Assembly: GCA_003568415.1 (NCBI GenBank)
Contig: PWXV01000039.1
Span: 1 to 39,451 of the forward strand
Reading direction: 5' to 3'
Origin: Ignavibacteriales bacterium
GTDB taxonomy: Bacteria > Bacteroidota > Ignavibacteria > T3Sed10-11
Length of the DNA stretch: 39,451 nt
A program made the translations under genes and the position numbers. The notes under the pieces were generated by a model, which saw nothing but the letters and a program-made list of their open reading frames with translations, did no database searches and was not told where the DNA came from. Positions 35,135-39,451 of this stretch are shown here, in pieces (the first letter of the stretch is position 1; every line of letters starts with the position of its first letter).

Positions 35135-36148
35135 ATGAATATGCTGGCAAACCATATACTATCATCGCCCCGGAAACTGGCGATGCCGATTGCCGTTTAT
35201 CCCGGCGCCGATATCATCGGTGCTACAGTGGAGGATATCGTAACAAGTTCGGAAAAACAATTCAAAGCACAATATGAAATTCATAAACGCTACAGCACAT
35301 GGATCGTGCAATCGGCAATGGATCTCAGCGTCGAAGCTGAGGCATTTGGCAGTGAAATAGAAATCTTGCCGGATGACATTCCTGTTGTCCGGGGACGATT
35401 GCTTACGAACAATGATGAAATCGATAAATTGGTAGTCCCCGATCCGGGAACAAAAAGAACGCAAATTTATCTCGATACAATCGCGAGGTTAAGCAATCTC
35501 GATACGAAGCCGTTCGTTCTTGCCGGTATGATCGGACCGTTTTCCCTTGCAGGCCGCCTGTTCGGCGTAAGCGAATCCCTTGAAATGACCATGACCGATC
35601 CGGATGTTATGCATACATTGCTCGGTAAAAGTTGTGAATTTTTAACGGCGTACGCAAAAGCTTTTAAAGACGCAGGTGCCGATGGTATTCTCATAGCAGA
35701 ACCGACTGCCGGTCTCCTCTCACCGCGGGCACTTGACACTTTCTCATCTGCATATGTCAAAAAGGTCAATGATGCATTGAGCGAAGATTCGTTCTCCATT
35801 GTATTGCACAACTGTGCTGCCCGGATCAATCATATTCCTGCTGTTCTCGAATCAGGAGTATCAATACTCCATTTCGGTGAACCAATGGATATTTCAAAAG
35901 CCCTGATGTCGGTACCGGAAACAACCGTACTATGCGGTAATCTTGATCCGGCAGAAGTATTTCTAAATGCAACGGAACAGGAGATTACCAATCAGACTGA
36001 ATATCTTTTACAGTCGACGAGCAACCATAAAAACTTTGTCATCTCATCAGGTTGCGACATTCCACCCGGTGTAACAATGAATAAGCTGGATGCATTTTAT
36101 AAAGCAGTACAAAACTATACGAACGAATACGGGGAAATTTACAAATGA
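35135..36148 (+). CDS. UroD-fold methylcobamide methyltransferase (paralogue 3, complete zinc site)
   Basis: 337 residues, closest of the four to MtaA/MtbA/CmuA-type enzymes. The full zinc set is present: H225-N-C227 in IVLHNCAAR and C307 in ISSGCDIPPGV. GMIGPFSLAG and AEPTAGLLSP are family blocks. In known members this site activates a thiol to receive the methyl group from methyl-cobamide; here the thiol could be homocysteine or another compound. AAGGA lies seven bases before the ATG. Its stop overlaps the next gene by four bases (ATGA), so the two are translated together and may form a complex. Confidence 0.92.
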   Translation: MNMLANHILSSPRKLAMPIAVYPGADIIGATVEDIVTSSEKQFKAQYEIHKRYSTWIVQSAMDLSVEAEAFGSEIEILPDDIPVVRGRLLTNNDEIDKLVVPDPGTKRTQIYLDTIARLSNLDTKPFVLAGMIGPFSLAGRLFGVSESLEMTMTDPDVMHTLLGKSCEFLTAYAKAFKDAGADGILIAEPTAGLLSPRALDTFSSAYVKKVNDALSEDSFSIVLHNCAARINHIPAVLESGVSILHFGEPMDISKALMSVPETTVLCGNLDPAEVFLNATEQEITNQTEYLLQSTSNHKNFVISSGCDIPPGVTMNKLDAFYKAVQNYTNEYGEIYK

Positions 36149-37242
36149 TACACCATATCCCGCTGCAAAATCCCCAGCCGGATATTGAGGAGTGGCTTGC
36201 TATTCTGCTCGGAAAAAAATCTCAAACCCGTACTCCACTTATCGAATACGTTATTGATGATGCGGTTCTGAAACCAATAGTTACCGGAGGTCTGAACCGG
36301 CAATGGCAGGAACCGGCAGCCAACCGGGCCGCTTATTTGAATAATTTCATACAGGTCTGGTATCGCTTAGGTTATGATGTGGTAAAATACGAGAAAGATG
36401 CCGGCTTCCGGCAGCACCGGATTTCCACTGTCGATCCCTCTCACAAAAACAGGGAATGGATGGATGAACACCGCGGTGAGATTACAAACTGGGAAGAGTT
36501 TGAATCCTATCCCTGGCCCGATATTCAGAATATCGATTTCTCCGATTACGAGTATATCAATGACAATCTCCCGCAAGGTATGGGCTTTTTGACAAGTCAT
36601 GGCGGCGGTATTTTAGAACACGTATCGTGGATAATGTCCTATGAAGGTTTATGCCTTGCCTTGTACGATGATCCCGGCCTGGTTCAAGCAGTAACCGACA
36701 GAGTGGGAGAAATTATTGAGGATTTCTACCGGCAAATACTTGACCTTGAAAGAGTTGTCGGTATTTTGCAGGGAGATGATATGGGATTCAGAACCGGGAC
36801 ATTAATCGCACCCGATGCATTGCGAAAATATTTTATACCTTGGCATAAGAAGTTTTCAAAAATTACCCATGCAAAAGGAAAACCGTACTTTCTTCATTCG
36901 TGCGGAAAGATCGATGTCCTGCTGCCCGATTTCATAGATGATGTTGGTATTGACGGAAAGCATTCGTTCGAGGATCTTATCCTCCCCGTCGATGTTTTCC
37001 AGGAAATGTATGGTAAGAATATAGCAACACTTGGCGGACTCGATGTCAATATTCTCTCGGCGGGAACACCGGAGGATGTTCGCAAACGCACCCGTTATTT
37101 AATAGAAACATGCGGCAGCCGCGGCCGTTACGCAATCGGTTCCGGAAATTCCATACCAAGTTATATTCCGGTTGAGAATTATCTGGCAATGATAGACGAA
37201 GCTATCGATATGGGAGCCGCGACCCAGAGACATATTTCATAA
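36145..37242 (+). CDS. UroD-fold methyltransferase homologue (paralogue 4)
   Basis: 365 residues. H251-S-C253 (FLHSCGKID) is intact, but the third-ligand region is GSGNSIPSY, with N335 where paralogue 3 has Cys. Blocks TSHGGGILEHVSW and LQGDDMGFRTGTLI are typical of the uncharacterised UroD-like proteins linked to corrinoid genes. It is translationally coupled to paralogue 3. A donor-side role, removing methyl from the substrate, is a reasonable guess given the changed thiol-zinc site. Confidence 0.87.
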   Translation: MIHHIPLQNPQPDIEEWLAILLGKKSQTRTPLIEYVIDDAVLKPIVTGGLNRQWQEPAANRAAYLNNFIQVWYRLGYDVVKYEKDAGFRQHRISTVDPSHKNREWMDEHRGEITNWEEFESYPWPDIQNIDFSDYEYINDNLPQGMGFLTSHGGGILEHVSWIMSYEGLCLALYDDPGLVQAVTDRVGEIIEDFYRQILDLERVVGILQGDDMGFRTGTLIAPDALRKYFIPWHKKFSKITHAKGKPYFLHSCGKIDVLLPDFIDDVGIDGKHSFEDLILPVDVFQEMYGKNIATLGGLDVNILSAGTPEDVRKRTRYLIETCGSRGRYAIGSGNSIPSYIPVENYLAMIDEAIDMGAATQRHIS

Positions 37243-37274
37243 TTCAATACGATACAAGAGTACAGGAAAACAAA

Positions 37275-39451
37275 ATGATGTTTTTAAAAAATGATGCAGA
37301 TAAGTTACTAAAGATACAACGATACACAGCTATTATTCTCCTTTTTTTCGGTTTCGGTATTTCCCAACTCAATGCAGACGAAATCTCCGATAAGCGTGAA
37401 CTCACAATAGCTGACTTTGATATGTGGAATTCCATCAATGATCAAGTTCTATCAGATGACGGTGCCTGGTTGGCATATTATCTGAAACCGCAGCTAGGTG
37501 ATGGTGAACTCGTGATCAAGGGAACGGAAGATAAAACCGTGTATCGTTTACCGCGCGGCACAGAACCCGGGTTTGGATATAACGATAAAACAGTCATATA
37601 TACAATAGTACCACCGGAAGATGAATTTGGAAATCCCGAAAAAGATGTTAAGAAAAAGTTGGGAATTTTCAATATTGCAGGACAGGATACGACAATATAT
37701 GACCGGCTAAATCGCTATTTGTTGTCCGAGAATAAAACCTGGCTTGCCATTATTATAAGCGATACGACTGAAATGAAAGAAGAGTCGGATACTATCAACG
37801 CCGGCAATGAGAATTTAGAGAACCGGGAAAACGGATCGACCCTAATTCTCAAAAACCTGAAAACCAATGAGGAAATCCGGTTTGAAAACGTTAAGGAATT
37901 CAGTTTTGATAAAAATGAACGTTACCTGATCTACGTTATCTCCTCCGATGATGAATCGGTTAACGGGATTTATTCTAGGGAACTTGCAAATGACGCCTCG
38001 GACAAAATAGTAACGGGTATCGGATCATATAAAGACATCACGTGGGATGAACCGGGGGATCAAATTGCTTTCCTTGTAAACCGGGATACTTCGGAAACCA
38101 AGAACAAGCCCTGGAAAATTTATACCTGGGAAGCAGGTGAAGAAAAAGCACAACTGCTTATGGATCCCGGGATTACTGAGGGATTTCCGGAAACTATGAA
38201 AATAGCAAATAATCCGGAACTTATGTGGTCAAAAAGTACCAATTCACTTTTCTTTAAAATACAGGAAACGGAAGATGAAGAAGAAAACGATACTTCCGTA
38301 TCGCCGGAGGAAATACCCGATGTTAACATATGGCACTGGCAGGATGTTCTCATACATCCCCAACGTGAGACACGAAAAGATGAACTTGCAAATATAGGAT
38401 ACCTCAGTATCTTTCATCTTCAGGAAAATAAATTCATACAACTGGCAAATGATACGATCGCCACGATCTCTTTTTCTCCCGATCATACTCGTGCTATTGG
38501 TATCGACCGCAACCGGTACGAACTGAAACAACCCTGGAATCCCGAGTTCCACGATGTATATCTGGTTGATCTTGATTACGGATCACACAATATGATACGT
38601 GAGCGTCAGCGGTTCGGCATGCGGTGGTCAAACGGAAGCGGGTTTCTTTTCTGGTTTGAAGATAGAGACTGGTACTCGTTTGATATTCAAACGAGAAAAA
38701 CGCATACCTTAAGTAAAAATATACCGACAGAGCTGCGGAACCTTGTATTCGACCGGGCAGGCGTTCCGGGTGCCTGGGGATCGCCCGGATGGATAGAGGA
38801 TGATGCAGGCGTTTTGATCTACGACAGATACGATATCTGGCTTGTCTCACCCGACGGTACCACTGCAAGTAACATCACCGGACAAAAAAACAAAGACGGA
38901 AATGCAACGTTCCGTTACGTCCGGCTCGACCGGGAAGAGGAGTTTATTCATTTTGAAGATCCAGTATTATTCAGTTATTTTGACAATGCCACAAAAGCAT
39001 CCGGATACTACCGTTATTATCACAGCAGCAACCGGCTTGACCGGTTAATTAAGAAAGATAAATCTATCGCCGCACCAACCGTCACCGAAGACAACAGTAC
39101 GTTTATTTTTACGATGGAAACGTTCGATATATTTCCCGACCTGTATATTAGCGATACGGATTTTCAGGATATACAGCAAATGACCGATGTTAACCCGCAG
39201 CAGGTTGAATTTGCCTGGGGAAGTGCTGAGTTATTTGAATGGAAAAATTCAGATGGAGTGCCGCTTCAGGGTATCCTCTACCTTCCCGCTAATTATGAGG
39301 CCGGGAATCAATACCCGCTCATCGTCTATATATACGAACGCTTATCTGATCTGCTTCACCGGTATTCAGTCCCGCGGGCAACGAGCAGAATAAACCCCGC
39401 TTTTTATACGAGCAACGGCTATGCAGTTTTGGACGCAGATGTTGTATACAC
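37275..39451 (+). CDS. S9-family (prolyl-oligopeptidase-like) peptidase, 3' end outside window
   Basis: 725 codons are open to the window edge. AGGA (37263-37266) precedes the ATG. A signal segment at about 15-36 (TAIILLFFGFGISQLNA) points to export. The rest is a beta-propeller with WHW-type motifs (VNIWHWQDVLIHPQRE) leading into the start of the hydrolase domain (YLPANYE, YPLIVYIYERLSDLLHRY, NPAFYTSNGYAVLDADVVY). The catalytic Ser-Asp-His triad lies beyond the end. It is 32 bases after the last UroD-fold gene and could be read with it, though its function looks unrelated. Confidence 0.9.
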   Translation, partial: MMFLKNDADKLLKIQRYTAIILLFFGFGISQLNADEISDKRELTIADFDMWNSINDQVLSDDGAWLAYYLKPQLGDGELVIKGTEDKTVYRLPRGTEPGFGYNDKTVIYTIVPPEDEFGNPEKDVKKKLGIFNIAGQDTTIYDRLNRYLLSENKTWLAIIISDTTEMKEESDTINAGNENLENRENGSTLILKNLKTNEEIRFENVKEFSFDKNERYLIYVISSDDESVNGIYSRELANDASDKIVTGIGSYKDITWDEPGDQIAFLVNRDTSETKNKPWKIYTWEAGEEKAQLLMDPGITEGFPETMKIANNPELMWSKSTNSLFFKIQETEDEEENDTSVSPEEIPDVNIWHWQDVLIHPQRETRKDELANIGYLSIFHLQENKFIQLANDTIATISFSPDHTRAIGIDRNRYELKQPWNPEFHDVYLVDLDYGSHNMIRERQRFGMRWSNGSGFLFWFEDRDWYSFDIQTRKTHTLSKNIPTELRNLVFDRAGVPGAWGSPGWIEDDAGVLIYDRYDIWLVSPDGTTASNITGQKNKDGNATFRYVRLDREEEFIHFEDPVLFSYFDNATKASGYYRYYHSSNRLDRLIKKDKSIAAPTVTEDNSTFIFTMETFDIFPDLYISDTDFQDIQQMTDVNPQQVEFAWGSAELFEWKNSDGVPLQGILYLPANYEAGNQYPLIVYIYERLSDLLHRYSVPRATSRINPAFYTSNGYAVLDADVVY

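Noticed and set aside
26240-37242. Annotation of the UroD-fold proteins as heme-pathway HemE
   Set aside because: No other heme genes are nearby; the proteins carry methyltransferase-type H-x-C motifs or variants and sit with corrinoid, RACo and DUF1638 genes.
1-39451. CRISPR array, tRNA genes, insertion sequences, phage or toxin-antitoxin modules
   Set aside because: I saw no regularly spaced repeats, no cloverleaf-type sequences, and no transposase, integrase or toxin-like frame.

Overview
The window looks like a chromosomal segment of an uncultured or little-studied Gram-negative bacterium, most likely from the Fibrobacterota-Chlorobiota-Bacteroidota (FCB) side of the tree. This is an inference. 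It rests on lipoproteins and a DUF481-type outer-membrane barrel, a c-type heme protein with a CxxCH site, a decayed PorX-type (PglZ-associated) response regulator, a large S9 peptidase of the kind common in that group, and GTG/TTG starts with variable Shine-Dalgarno strength. No tRNA, CRISPR array, insertion sequence or phage gene was seen.

Layout. 1-835: AT-rich and almost empty, with a perfect inverted repeat and one doubtful ORF. 847-3759: a small zinc-ribbon membrane protein and three receiver-domain proteins (a sigma-54 activator with a variant GAFTGA loop, a stand-alone receiver, and a receiver fused to a histidine-kinase dimerisation domain with no ATPase domain). 3760-6532 (minus): one likely operon of FmdB-type zinc ribbon, DUF3365 heme protein, periplasmic rhodanese, two tandem DUF6132-like small membrane proteins and a site-2-protease/CBS protein. 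6847-9745: Nif3-like protein, coiled-coil zinc ribbon, RNase HI and the RNase P RNA. 9790-18025: recJ, yebC, ruvC, a secreted unknown, ruvA, ruvB, a PPC-domain protein, an acylating aldehyde dehydrogenase and an alkylpurine DNA glycosylase. 18129-25346: uvrA (minus), a DUF4382 lipoprotein, an acetyltransferase, a HAD-type phosphatase, the porX-like remnant and a DUF3179 lipoprotein.

25366-37242 is the most interesting part: a corrinoid-dependent methyl-transfer island built around a divergent control region (29703-29946). Leftward lie a UroD-fold methyltransferase homologue, a five-bladed-propeller glycosidase, a second UroD-fold protein and, beyond a short gap, the DUF481 barrel. Rightward lie a corrinoid protein, a homocysteine S-methyltransferase domain protein, a DUF1638 protein, a compact RACo-like corrinoid activator, an MFS transporter and two more UroD-fold proteins. 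Only one of the four UroD-fold paralogues keeps the complete H-x-C...C zinc site of methylcobamide methyltransferases; the others change it in different ways. My working model is that an O-methylated compound, possibly a methylated sugar because of the glycosidase and transporter, is demethylated onto the corrinoid protein, the methyl group passes to homocysteine, and the RACo-like protein rescues inactive Co(II). The substrate is not known from sequence.

The window ends inside an S9-family peptidase gene (from 37275), which is cut before its catalytic serine.
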